DNA of 64,000 nt. It comes from Closterium sp. NIES-65. Taxonomy: Eukaryota > Streptophyta > Zygnematophyceae > Desmidiales > Closteriaceae. Under the pieces are notes generated by a model. That model did no database searches, had not been told where the DNA came from, and was given only the letters and a program-made list of their open reading frames with translations. The position numbers were made by a program, and so were the translations under genes. The DNA lies in assembly GCA_948144175.1 (NCBI GenBank), contig CANXME010000249.1:55898-119897 (forward strand). The letters are read 5' to 3'. Positions 9,080 through 20,200 of this stretch are shown here, one piece after another; position 1 is the first letter of the stretch; the number at the start of each line of letters is the position of its first letter.

Positions 9080-11987
9080 TGTCGCAACTTGGGACCTACA
9101 CCCCCTTCGCAACAGCAGGCAACCACCTCTCGCGCATCACTCACCTCGCACTCTTCGCGAATCTTTCGCAGCCTGCCTTCTCACCCCGCTGCTACACCTC
9201 GCAAAAGATCCTAACTCGCCCGCAGGCTGGAGACTGCTCATATTCCTCCCGCGCATCCTCTTGCGCACCTCATCAGCCAAGCGCCCAGATTGGTCGAAGG
9301 TAGGAGCCAGGCTGATAAGGTTCCGCCAAGGCCAGTGACGGAGCCTGTACGACGAGGCGGCTGACGCAGTATCCCAACCACCCCAGCCACGCCATGCGCC
9401 AGACACCACAGGCATCCTGGCAAGGGCAGAGGGACTCGCCAAACGAGGGAACCTAGCAAAATCCCTCCAATCCCTCACGGCCACGCCAGTCTCCCCCCCC
9501 TCAACTGACGTGCTTCGGGCTCTCTCAGCTCGACACCCCCCTGCGCGCCAATCCATCCCGGAGTGGGTGTCGGATTTCACCACAGAGTGCACCCCTTCAA
9601 TCCCTCCACGCGACTTCAGACGCATTCTCGCCAAATGCCCGAACGGAGTGAGCGCTGGTCCCTCGGGGACCACCTTCGAACACCTGAGGGACGCAGCAGT
9701 TGGGAATATGGACATCTTCCTGCAATTGCACGCACTCACAAACACGACGTTAGCCGAAAAACTCAGCGCGGAAGCAACAGAACTCCTCACTGCGTCACGC
9801 TTACTTGCTTTCACGAAGCCCCATGGGGGCACACGGCCTATAGCAGTAGGCGAATGCCTGCTCAGATTAGTAGCAAAAGCGGCTCTATTCTTGGCGGCTG
9901 AGAGAGCACACAATCACTTCGCACCGCTACAATTCGGGGTGGCGGTAGCAGGAGGCATCGAGGCGGCGGTGCACACGGCAAGGACATACCTGGAGGATAA
10001 TGACGGGGCTGTGGCGCTACAAATCGACCTGGCAAACGCATTTAATGCGGTCGAGCGGGCAGCAGTGTTCGAAGGCCTCAAGGGGACCACCCTGGAATTC
10101 ATGGTGCCCCTGGTCCGGCTCTCCTATGGTGTCCCCTCGGAACTGCACCTCGACCACGCGTTTCATGCCCCCCCCCTACAATCCGCACGCGGCGTACGCC
10201 AAGGGGATCCGCTGGGCCCGCTCCTCTTCGCCGCCAGCATTCACCCGTGCCTGGTAGCCGCGGCGGAGGCGCACCCAGAAGTCGTCATCCTCGCCTACGC
10301 GGACGACATTACGCTCCTGGGGGAAGCTGAGGCGTGCACAGAGGCATTCAATCACCTCACCAGGGCGCTGCTTCCCCTAGGCCTGGAACACAACCCCGAG
10401 AAGTGCGCAGCATGGTCGGCTGCGCACATTGACCCCGCCTCTCTTCCGCCGCATGTACCTTTCTTGGCGGACGGGATCCGCGTCCTGGGGAGCCCAATAG
10501 GCCCGCAGGCGGGATGCGCGGCGTTGGTACAGGAGCGCCTGTCAGCAGCAGCAGAGCCACTTCCGCTACTGTCACAAATGGACCCGCAGCTGTGCCTGCT
10601 ACTCCTAACACGGTGCGTGAGCCGCCGCGCCTCCTACCTCATTAGAATGATGCCCTTGGAGGTGCTGCCAGCGGACACCTGGTCAGAGTGGGGGGAGCAG
10701 CTGCTACACACTTACCTGACGGCGGCACACACGACGATACCCAGGGAGGAAGAAGAGCGGGGGAGAATCTGGCGGCAGGCCGCCCTGCCCGTGACGCTGG
10801 GCGGCCTCGGCATCACCAACCCAGCCACGGAAGGGGTGTTCGCTTACCTAGCCTCGGTCATTTCCACGGCCCACCTGCTGCGCTCGTTTGGCGACACGTT
10901 GCACCCCTCAATCGCCCAGATGCTGCCGCTACTAGATGCAGACGCGAACTCACCCTCGGTCCTGCCAAGGCGCCTCGTAGCGGCAGAAGCCACGCTGCCC
11001 CCAGATGGACTAGAAGCTCTACAGGCCGGCCGACACGGGATGGATGGCCCGAAGCTACAGCAGGCCCTGTCGCTGGCCGTCCACACAGCCCGCTATATTG
11101 AGGTGCTCGATGCCTCGCGGGAGATGCCCCTGAACCCGCTCTACGGCCACACCCAACGCCTGCAGTCACTCCTCGGCCCCGGGGTGGGAGATTGGCTGCT
11201 AGCCATCCCCCTGGTCCCGGCTCTTCGCCTCGGCCCCTCGCAGCACTCCACTGCATCCTCCTTCCGCCTAGGCCTCCCCCTTCCCGTCCCTCGGCACTGC
11301 GACTGCCGCCACCGCACGACCTTCCCTGACCACCGCCTACCCAACCACCTCATGCGTTGTGAGAAAGGCGGGGGGAGGATTGCCACTCACCATGCTCTTC
11401 GGGATGAGTGTGCGAAGATCGCAGCAGAGGCAGGCTACACGGTGCACAAGGAATCCACAGTGTACTCACCGGTCGAAAACCTCAAAGCAGACGTTTGCAT
11501 CCGCCATCCCGACACCGGCGAAGTCCACATGTGCGACATCACCGTGACGGACCCGGTCTCTCACCAGGACGAGTTTGCGCGGAAGGCGCCTGGGTGGGCT
11601 GCAAGGATGCAAGCCGCCAAGAAAGAAGACAAGTACGCGCGGCGGAACGCGTGGGTGGGCTTCCATGCCATGGCGGTTGAGACGTACGGCTACCCGTCCC
11701 CGGGAGTGCACGCCTTCCTCCGCAGCTGCGCCGAGCTCGCGAGCAAGCGGCGGTTCAACGCTGCGCCAAAGTCAAGGGAGGTGGCCAGGCTCCTTACGGA
11801 GTACCGTCAGCGCTGGAGTGTGACACTCCAGCGCGCCCAGGCCAATGCCCTTCGCGACAAGACCCACGAGGCCATTGCCGCGGATGAGCTTGGCCTGCAA
11901 GGCCCGTTTGGCAGCTTGGGTGAGGAGCAGTTGTACCAGCTGCTGGAAGACCCCACAGGCCAGCAGGGCCGTGGGGAGAAGGGGTAG
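8877..11987 (+). pseudogene. ORF2 of non-LTR copy B: reverse transcriptase with C-terminal restriction-like endonuclease
   Basis: One frame of about 1036 codons runs from the ORF1 overlap to 11987, interrupted once by TGA at 9336-9338 where the context (RFRQGQ-stop-RSLYDEA) suggests a lost Trp. The N-terminal part has LLTPLLHLAKDPNSPAGW. The RT core follows: LQIDLANAFNAVERAAVF near 10020, RGVRQGDPLGPLLFA near 10190 and YADDITLLG near 10298. After a long thumb comes a CDCRHRT ... NHLMRC zinc finger (11296-11360). A PD-(D/E)XK-type block follows, KADVCIRHPDTGEVHMCDIT (near 11488), then KKEDKYARR. The order RT, zinc finger, restriction-like endonuclease is that of R2-like non-LTR elements. From 9339 on there is no lesion, so a single base change silences an otherwise intact enzyme. 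Confidence 0.85.
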
Positions 11988-12166
11988 GAGTGGGATGAGT
12001 AGTGGTACCTTTGTGTGTTTTCTTGGTTGTTGGCTTGCCTGTTTGTCGTTTGATTGCCTAGACTAGCTTAGTACCCAGGTCTGTACCTTGATGATACTAA
12101 TACGAAGGACCGTTCGAGATGACAACAATAGAATACAAGTATCAGGCTAGATCACCGTAGGAAAAC

Positions 12167-14050
12167 ATGACCGGCCTGCCCACCATCAAGGGCCCAAGCG
12201 GGCCGCAAACGCTATGCTACCGCCGCCGCGAGCGGCCTACACAAACTCTGTCACACCCGCCAGCTGAAGCACGCTGGCGACAACCTTATCGCCCAGGCGG
12301 AGTGCGGACACGCAGCCGTCTACAACAGCTACAGCTGATGCCGACTGCACCTTCATCCCCCACCTCCTCGAGGACGCATGCCTCCCCAACGCCCGAGCCC
12401 AACTCCCCATCGGGCCCAACCAATGTCCGCTCCAGCTCGTGCACCAGGTCACGCACTGCAAGCTGGCACCGCTCAGTCCGATCAGCATCCATCCTACAGT
12501 GCGCAGCTGGGCAGTCTTCCATCGCCCCCAGCGCGGCCTCCAGCACGTTCGTCACCACTTCAACAAATGCCCGCCCGTGCCACAAGCGCACTTCAACAAA
12601 CGCCCGCCCGTGCCACAAGCGCACAAGCACCTTACTCGACAGCTGCAGCGAGCGAGGAGGGGCACGGGTCCGCGCCCGGATCCGCTCCACGATCACGCGA
12701 GAGCTCAAGCGGACCCCCACGGACCGACGACGCGGAGGGCGGATGTCCCGAGGCATCGGCGCGGCGGCCGACTCACCAGCATCAAGATCCACCCCCTCTG
12801 TTGCTCCCACCACCGCAAGTGGAGCTGCAGGCATGGGGCCGGGGACAAGAGGTGGGTGAAACGGAGCACGCCCGGAGGCATACTCAAACCCGGGAAGCTG
12901 AGGCACAAGAACCGGAGGCGCAGGAGGCGGCGCGGGCCGCTGCGGGAGGTGCGCCGGATGAAGCGTCAGCTGACCAGGAAGAAGGGGTGGCGCAAGACCC
13001 CCGTTGTGGAAGGGATGGAACTGGGCCTGACCGCCGGGAGCAACATCCCACACCCCCAGTGGACCCACGTGCAGAGGGAATGGAACGCTAGGAGGAGGCG
13101 CAGGAGGTTGTGGCAGCTGCGGAGCGGGAGGCGGTGCGGCAAATGACACGGGATCTGCAGTTGGGGGATTCGGCAACAAATCAAGCAGAGGGGGTATCTG
13201 ACGCACATGCGCAGGCGCGGGAACGCGGCCTGGCGCCATCGCACCATCGGGAAGCGCCGCTAGCGCCCGCACAACAGCCGCGCCGTGGCGGCATCCGTCC
13301 CCGCTGCCGTGGCAGCGGCGGCCGCCACTGGAGCAGGATCAGCCGGCTGCTGCTGGAGATGATGCGCGCGCCAATAGCGCCGGGGCTGATTTCGTCGCCC
13401 ATGATTGTTCGCTGGCTGAGACCGCTGGGGAGAGGAGGGACGCCAGGGAGACTGCTGGCGCGGAGACGATCGACGGGGGGATGCCTGCAGCGACGATGAC
13501 GGCCGGGACGGAACAGGCGCGGTCACGGCAGACCGCTCGGACGCACGAGCCACCTCTGGCCACAGCGCCGGCGACTGGGCAGGACGCCACGACGACGGAC
13601 TGCGACGCTCCCCGTGTGCCCGGGATGGGGACTGTTCCCGCCCTCGCGAATGCGAGCCCGGCATCGCCCAGGCGGGCTGTTGATCAACTTCAGTGGTGGT
13701 CTCCGCAACTGCAACGCTCAAACTTGATGCACACGAGGGGCCAGGCAAGCAGCTCCAGGGGACGACGTGGAGGCGGGCGCGGAAGGGGAGGCCGCGAGAG
13801 CCCCCAGACAAGAGGAGGGGGCTATGGCCAAATTGCGAGGCGCTTAATCGCCGAGGAAAACCTACTAAGGGGAGCCGCAGCGTGTAACGGGCAAAGGCCG
13901 GAGGAGAGGGCTGATGGAGAGGAGAGGGTGAGCGAGGAACTGAGGAATGAGCCCTTGGGTGACCAATCTTATACCCTCTCGAGGGAGGGTATCCCAAGCT
14001 CAGAAACCGAGGAACAAGGCGAACAAGGGGTGGAGGAGGATGTTCACTAA
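12167..14050 (+). pseudogene. ORF1 remnant of copy C
   Basis: The plus-strand frames are broken here. The clearest part is 13481-14050 (189 codons). It holds RGRRGGGRGRGGRESPQTRG, then IARRLIAEENLLRG and PLGDQSYTLSREGIPSSE, and corresponds to the RGG box and GDPLFNPEREG segment of ORF1 in copy B. Upstream, 12439-13146 and 12378-13091 are open in other frames but low-complexity. A 24-bp tandem duplication coding for CPPVPQAHFNK/RPPVPQAHK lies near 12575-12625. Confidence 0.45.
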
Positions 14051-14129
14051 GGTGGGGGTCGACAAATTCGCCGAAGCGCATCTGAATTTCCCCCCCGAAT
14101 TCCAACCCGCGCGGCTGCCAGACCTGCAC
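12286..14129 (-). pseudogene. Broken counterpart of the opposite-strand ORF, copy C
   Basis: Two overlapping minus-strand frames (14129-13260, 289 codons, then 13272-12286, 328 codons) together mirror the opposite-strand ORF of copy B. First comes an SP/RS-rich part (SHSRGREQSPSRAHGERRSP, SPRRSSPRQQSPWRP), then a Pro-rich part, then a helical end containing EVVTNVLEAALGAMEDCP and LAVRDLVHELERTLVGP. One frameshift near 13265 separates them. The parallel with copy B is the main reason to take the opposite strand seriously. Confidence 0.35.
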
Positions 14130-14189
14130 CCCGAGCCAACCAAGTCAATCGACTCCCGCCAGAAAGAACGCCCCAACCACATTTCTCAC

Positions 14190-16235
14190 CGAAGCAGCTA
14201 GCTGGTGACAATGCGAAATTTGCGGAAATTGGCAGTTGGGACATCCAGGTGCTCCGTGACTCTTGCCAAACACCACTCGCCCGCCACCTGCCTCCTGACC
14301 CCCCTGCTGCGATTGGCCAAGGAACCTGACTCAATCCAAGCCTCCGTGACTCACCCTTGGAGTTCCTAGTCCCCTTCACCCGAAGCTCATATGGCGCGCC
14401 GTCCGAACTTATCATCGATGCCGCCTTCCATGCCAACAACCTCTGCTCCTCGAGGGGAGTACGCCAAAGGGACCCCATGGGCCCCCTTCTCTTCGCCGCC
14501 ACAATCCACCCCGCACTAAGGGCAGTAGCCGCCGCCAATCCCACAGTCGTCGTTCTCGCCTATGGAGACGACATCACACTACTCGGCCCTGAACCCGACT
14601 GCACCGCCGCCTTCAACGGCCTCACCGCGGCGCTAGCCCCACTCGGCCTCCACCACAACGCCGCCAAATGTGCGGCCTGGTCACCCACGTCATCTCAACT
14701 CCAGCACCTGCCGTCAGGAGTGCCATGGTCGCCCTCTGGCCTCAAGGTTCTGGGCAGCCCCGTGGGTCCGCCCGAGGACTGCGCCACGTTTCTTCGCACC
14801 CGAATGGCCGAGGCTGTGGAGCCATCGGCACTCCTCTCCGAGCTGGAGCCGCAAGTATGCCTCCTACTTCTTACGCGCTGCATCAGCCGCCGTATCTCCT
14901 ACATCCTCCGCACTACCCCCCCGGACTCCCTTCCCCTCGCTGACTGGGACTCCTGGGGGGAAGGAAACTTCCACACCCTCCTAGCATCCGCCGCCATCCC
15001 TCTGCCACGCCACCGCCCTGAGCAGCTGCGGGTCTGGCGCCAGGCCTCCCTCCCACCTACACTTGGAGGCCTAGGCATTGCCGACCCCGCCTTGGAGCGG
15101 TTCGCGAGCTACCTAGCCTCAACCGCGGCCGCCTTTCACCTCCTCTCCGCGTCTTCCTCTCCCTCCCACTCCCAAGTGCTGGCACTCCTCCCCCTCTTCT
15201 CCGCTGACGCCTCAAGCCGCTCCCAGCTCCCTCTCCGTTTGGCGGCCGCGGAGGAGACCCTGCCACGAGAGGCAATTGGCATTCTACAGAAAGTGCGGGA
15301 GGGGGGGGGATTTCTTGAAACTTCAGCATGCAATCTCCCTCCACGTCCATGCAACAAGGGCAACTGCTGCGGTGCAGGAGAGCAGGGTGATGGCACCAAA
15401 CCCCCTGCTCGGCCATATCCAGCGGCTACAGTCCCTCACAGGACCAGGGGCAAAGGACTGGCTCATGTCCCTGCCTATCAACCGACCGCACCGCCTGCCA
15501 GCCCACTACTTCACCTCTATGGCTGCTTTCCGCCTTGGCATACCCCAGCTCGTCCCGGCCTTCTGTGACTGCAACGACCAAGTGGAGATACTCGACCCAC
15601 GCCTACCTAATCACCTACTTCGGTGCGGAACGGGGAAGGGCAGAACGGGCACCCACCATGCGCTAAGAGATGAGTGCGAGCGGATCGCGACGGAGGCGGG
15701 CTTCGCGGTCCAGAAGGAGACAACAATTTACACACCGGTGGAGGGCTCAAGGCGGACCTCGCCATACGCCACCCCGACTCAGGAGCCGTGTGGCTCATTG
15801 ACGTAGCAGTCACGACCCCATTTCCTCCAGGACGAGACGGCCAGGCGGGGAGTGGGGTGGGCAGCCAGGGCGGCGGCAAGGGCGAAAGAGCATAAGTACC
15901 GCAACCGGCAGCAGTGGGTGGGGTTCATAGCAATGGCAGTAGAGACTTACGGGTGCTGCTCCCCCGGAGTATTTGAGTTCATGCGCCTATGTGCTAACCT
16001 GGCGGCGAAGCGCTTCCATAATGCCGAGCCTTCTTCACGAGAGTCAACAAACTGTTCCATTCGTACCGCCAAAGGTGGTCCATTGCCTTGCAGAGGGGCC
16101 AGGCGAACGCCCTATGCGCCAAGACCCTGGCGGCCTTCGAGGCCGAGGCACCGACTTGTGCCTACCAGGATGAGCCCCTTGACACGGGCGACCTTCTGCA
16201 CATTCTCGAGCTGGACTTTGAGCTGCCTTAGGTAG
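14190..16235 (+). pseudogene. ORF2 remnant of copy C (RT and endonuclease)
   Basis: After SWDIQVLRDSCQTPLARH and LLTPLLRLAKEPDS the sequence jumps over the first half of the RT. It then continues as SSRGVRQRDPMGPLLFAATI (14445), YGDDITLLG (about 14560) and the thumb to 15290. It is frameshifted at a G run near 15302 and continues to a CDCNDQ ... HLLRC zinc finger (15565-15625). The endonuclease block LKADLAIRHPDSGAVWLIDV near 15750 lies in another frame, and ARAKEHKYRNRQQWVGF follows in a third. The RT box reads YGDD instead of YADD, which is tolerated in related enzymes. The copy is clearly dead. Confidence 0.8.
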
Positions 16236-16322
16236 CTCTCTTGCATGTCTGTGCCTGAATATATAAACTACACCGATGTATTGCATGCTACATCCAATGA
16301 AGGACCATTCGAGAGAGAGAGC

Positions 16323-17163
16323 AAGCAAGTTATGCACACTACGAGTGTGCTTCGTGTCTCGTCACCCCTGTGCACCACTCAACAGTTGACTCTCCTATCC
16401 ACGCACGGGAATCCCCCATATCCACCCACCCATACCCACATCCAGACACCTCCGGCAAGGCGTATGAGAGTGCTGTATGGAGCAGCGTCGATGACATTGC
16501 AGCAGCACCAGCAGAGGCAGATGCAGCAACGCCCTCTGTAGCAGCAGCAGCAGCCGGGGCAGAAGCAGCAGCGGGGCCAGCTGAAACGCAACCCAGAAAG
16601 GCAGCAAGGGGGAGGAAGACGAGAGGGCGGCGGATGGTGGCGCGTGGTGGAGAGAAGAAGGAGGGCGAGATGAACGGTGGGGAGAGGAGAGGGAGGGAGG
16701 CAGCGAGCAGGGGGAGCAGTGGAAGAAGAGGGTTGCAAGGTGGTGGGGGGACAGAGGGGGGCAAGATGGGTCAGGGAGGAGGAGTTGGAGGGGGAGGAGG
16801 GGGAGGAGGGGGAGGAGGAGGAGGAGGAGGAGGAGGAGGAGGAGGAGGAGGAGGAGGAGGAGGAGGAGGAGGAGGAAGAGGAGGAGGAGGAGGAGGAGGA
16901 GGAGGAGGAGGAGGAGGAGGAAGAGGAAGAGGAGGAGGAGGAGGAGGAGGAGGAGGAGGAGGAGGAGGAGGAGGAGGAGGAGGAGGAGGAGGAAGAGGAA
17001 GAGGAGGAGGAGGAGGAGGAGGAGGAGGAGGAGGAGGAGGAGGAGGAGGAGGAGGAGGAGGAGGAGGAGGAGGGAGCGGGCAGGAAGGGGATGCTACTGT
17101 TGTGCTGGGAGGGTGGCAAGGTGTGGGGGGGGCTCGTGGCACTGGTGCTGCTGGCGCCGACAG
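16323..17163 (+). other. Interval between non-LTR copy C and the first mannosidase exon
   Basis: The first 450 bp contain GCA-rich sequence that reads SGKAYESAVWSSVDDIAAAP on the plus strand near 16450. It could be a small exon or the edge of one, but no splice sites or homology support it. A GGA run fills 16781-17072. The N-terminal glycosidase exons expected before exon 1 were looked for here and not found. Confidence 0.35.
16781..17072. repeat. (GGA)n microsatellite
   Basis: About 290 bp of GGA triplets with scattered GGAAGA interruptions, a purine-only strand. It lies just before the first recognisable mannosidase exon and could form triplex or G-rich structure. The long Gly, Glu or Ser/Pro frames across it are repeat artefacts. 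Confidence 0.95.
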
Positions 17164-17277
17164 GGGCGGTGGGGAGCGGGCGGCGTTGCGCTGCGCGTCT
17201 CGTTCTCCAAGTCAGCGGCGGGCATGCAACGGGTGGAGCTGGTCTCTCGGAGTGCGAATGTCATGGGGGAGACTGTG
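17164..17277 (+). CDS. Mannosidase exon 1 (first visible)
   Basis: The acceptor CGACAG precedes 17164 and the donor GTGAGT starts at 17278. The 38 codons include VALRVSFSKSAAGMQRVELV, which fits the strand preceding the YIFRP region of GH38 enzymes (a hydrophobic xVSFS...GxxxR pattern). Both ends are phase 0. The match is weaker than for later exons. Confidence 0.55.
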
Positions 17278-20200
17278 GTGAGTGGTGTGGCGAAAGAGAA
17301 AGGGGTAAGGGTTGGGTGGTGATGGGATGGGAATGGGTGTCTAATGAGGGCAAGGGACTGGCAGCATGACAAAAATCAGTTGTGTGAAAGATGGGTGGTT
17401 TTGAGACGCCTCAAAACAACCCTTCTTTCACGTGAGGGCAAGGGACCGGCAGCATGACAAAAACCAGCTCTTGAGAATAGCAAGGATCAAGCTGGTATTT
17501 TCCTGCAAGCCAATATTGTCTCTCTTTTCTCTCTCTTTTCTGTTCTTTTTGTCAGATTATCATCTGCATTGTAACCTGCATCTATCCTATAAGTTTTGGT
17601 CAGAGATAGGCACCCAAAATTAGTTGGGGTGCACAACTAGGGTTAACCCTAGTTTGAGGTTGGAACCCAACCTTGGCCCAATTATTGGGCCCCCAAGGTT
17701 GGGTTGGGAGATGATTGCCCCCCTTCAATAATGTTGACCCACTTTGGTCAACATTATTGGTCCCCCCAATAACTCCTCAACCCAACTTATTGGTGGGGGG
17801 CAATAATGTTGGCAAGGTTCCCAACCATACCGCCCATCCTAGCTCAACTATGTATACCCGCATGTGTCCTAAAGCAACCATCAGTTCCGCTTCAATATTT
17901 GTGACATTTTTCGTTTGTATACAGTATAAGTAGTATGACAAAGCAAGACACACTCACACTGATAAGACTCTGCAGTCTGTTGAACACTCTCTTTCCGGCC
18001 TCATAAGCATGTGTGATGATGCCCTTTGCACTCCTGCTACATGCCCTGTGCACTCCTGTTACATGCCCTGTGCACTCCTGTTACATGCCCTGTGCACTCC
18101 TGTCACATGCCCTGTGCACTCCTGTTACATGCCCTGTGCACTCCTGCTTCATGCGCTGTGCACTCCTGCTTCATGCGCTGTGCACTCCTGCTTCATGCGC
18201 TGTGCATTCCTGCTTCATGCGCTGTGCACTCCTGCTTCATGCGCTGTGTCATCTGCTCTGCTACCACGCCATCCCTCACCTGCACATGTTGCCATGCCAC
18301 GACGTGCCATGCCATCACATGCAATATCACGCCATGCCATGCCGTGCCATGCCATGCCACGCCATCGCATGCAATATCACGACATGCCATGCCATGCCAC
18401 ACGATTGCTAGCAATATCACGCCATGCCATGCCATGCCACACCATTGCATGCAATATCACGCCATCCCATGCCATGCCACGCCATCGCATGCAATGTCAC
18501 GACATGCTATGCCATGCCATGCCACGCCATCGCTAGCAATATCACGTCATGCCATGCCATGCCATGCCATGCCACACCACCGCATGCAATATCACGCTAT
18601 GCCATGCCATGCCATGCCACGCCATCGCATGCAATATCACGCCATGCCATGCCATGCCACGCCATCGCATGCAATATGACACCATGCCATGGCATGCCAT
18701 ACCACGCCATCGCATGCAATATCGCGCCATGCCATGCCATGCCATGCAATATCACCCCACGCCACGCGTTCATGCCATTCCACGCCAATCCACGCCCTGC
18801 CACGCCATGGCAGCTGGTGGGCAAGGCAGTGAGCGCCAGCATGATGGAGTATGCAACATTGGCTGGTGGCACATACATCTTCCAACCCTCCTAGCCAGCT
18901 GCGCCCATCACAAACAACGCCACCTCCCAGGTCAGTAGGCGGGTCGGTCACAAACGCCCCACCACAGGGCACCATGCCTCTCGCGCACTGCACTGGTGGC
19001 GCCACTGGCGTTCGAGTCCATTCAAGTCACAGGCAGACACACACAGTGCCTGCCTTGATGTGCAACATGCTTCACCTGCTGCATTAGTGGTGCCAGTGCC
19101 TCGAATCTAATCTGCTCAAGCCATGGGCCAGGCACCGCCTACCATGATGCACCATGCCTCTCCCGCACTGCCAGTGCCAGCTGTGCCGTACCTTCAGTAT
19201 GGAGTGGCTTCTGATGGGTGGAGTGGAGTAAAGCCGCTTTGCAAGAGGCCTTTGATTTTTGTCGCTTCTTCCTGGCTGATCTGCTGACGTGGAACCAGGT
19301 GCCCATTCACATCCAGCGTGGACCAATCGTGGAGGAGTACAGCCGCCAGGTCACTCCATGGATCTCTGAGGTGAGTGCACCAACACCACCACCACCACCA
19401 CCACCACCACCACCACCACCACCACCACCACCACCACCACCACCACCACCACCACCACCACCACCACCACCACCACCACCAACACCACCACCACCACCAC
19501 CTCCACCTCCTCCTCCTCCTCCTCCTCCTCCTCCTCCTCCTCCTCCTCCTCCTCCTCCTCCTCCTCCTCCTCCTCCTCCTCCTTACCTCCTTCACTTTCT
19601 TGATTCTGGCTTGGTGTTTTGAGAACGTTTGGAAACCTTCCACCTCCGCACCTCTTGCCCCTGCCTTGTCTGATATGCTTTTCGGTCCTTTTTGCACTAT
19701 TCACGCTGCTGTACGCTATTTATCACAGCGACACGCACGCACATACATTGCTCGATTAATGATTGCGTAATGATCGCACAGCCACACTCAGTGCACGTGT
19801 GTCTACGCCACACTCAGTGCACGAATGTCTACGCCACACTCAGTGCACGTGTGTCTACGCCACACTCAGTACACGTGTGTCCACGCCACACTCAGTACAC
19901 GTGTGTCCACGCCACACTCAGTGCACGTGTGTCCACGCCACACTCAGTGCACGCGTGTCTATGCCACACTCAGTGCACGTGTGTCTATGCCACACTCAGT
20001 GCACGTGTGTCTACGCCACACTCAGTGCACGTGTGTCCACGCCACACTTAGTGCACGTGTGTCTATGCCACACTCAGTGCACGTGTGTCTACGCCACACT
20101 CAGTGCACGTGTGTCTACGCCACACTCAGTGCACGTGTGTCCACGCCACACTCCGTACACATGTGTCCACGCCACACTCCGTGCACGTGTGTCCACGCCA

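Larger units (their letters stand above)
6979..12118 (+). mobile_element. Non-LTR retrotransposon copy B, nearly complete
   Basis: This is the best-preserved copy. A pyrimidine-rich leader (6979-7219) holds a TATTTAA box, followed by a low-complexity RGG-containing ORF1 and the RT/endonuclease ORF2. The 3' UTR ends in TACGAAGGACCGTTCGAGA at 12103-12119. It lies directly between the GA tail of copy A and the first base of copy C. No target-site duplication could be delimited, as expected if all three insert into GA tails. Confidence 0.75.
12119..16322 (+). mobile_element. Non-LTR retrotransposon copy C, internally deleted
   Basis: It begins right behind copy B and ends with GAAGGACCATTCGAGAGAGA at 16299-16320. 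It has recognisable ORF1 remains, about 880 bp less RT sequence than copy B (junction near 14345: LLRLAKEPDS runs straight into the equivalent of LEFMVPLVRLSYG) and several frameshifts. It is diverged from copy B, so B and C are separate insertions rather than a recent duplication. Confidence 0.75.

Noticed and set aside
16379-17142. Long Gly, Glu, Ser and Pro homopolymer frames
   Set aside because: They are translations of a GGA microsatellite in different frames.
18009-18938. Cys/His-rich frames that look like zinc-finger or metallothionein-like proteins
   Set aside because: They are translations of 22-bp and CCATG repeats inside intron 1; three frames are open at once.
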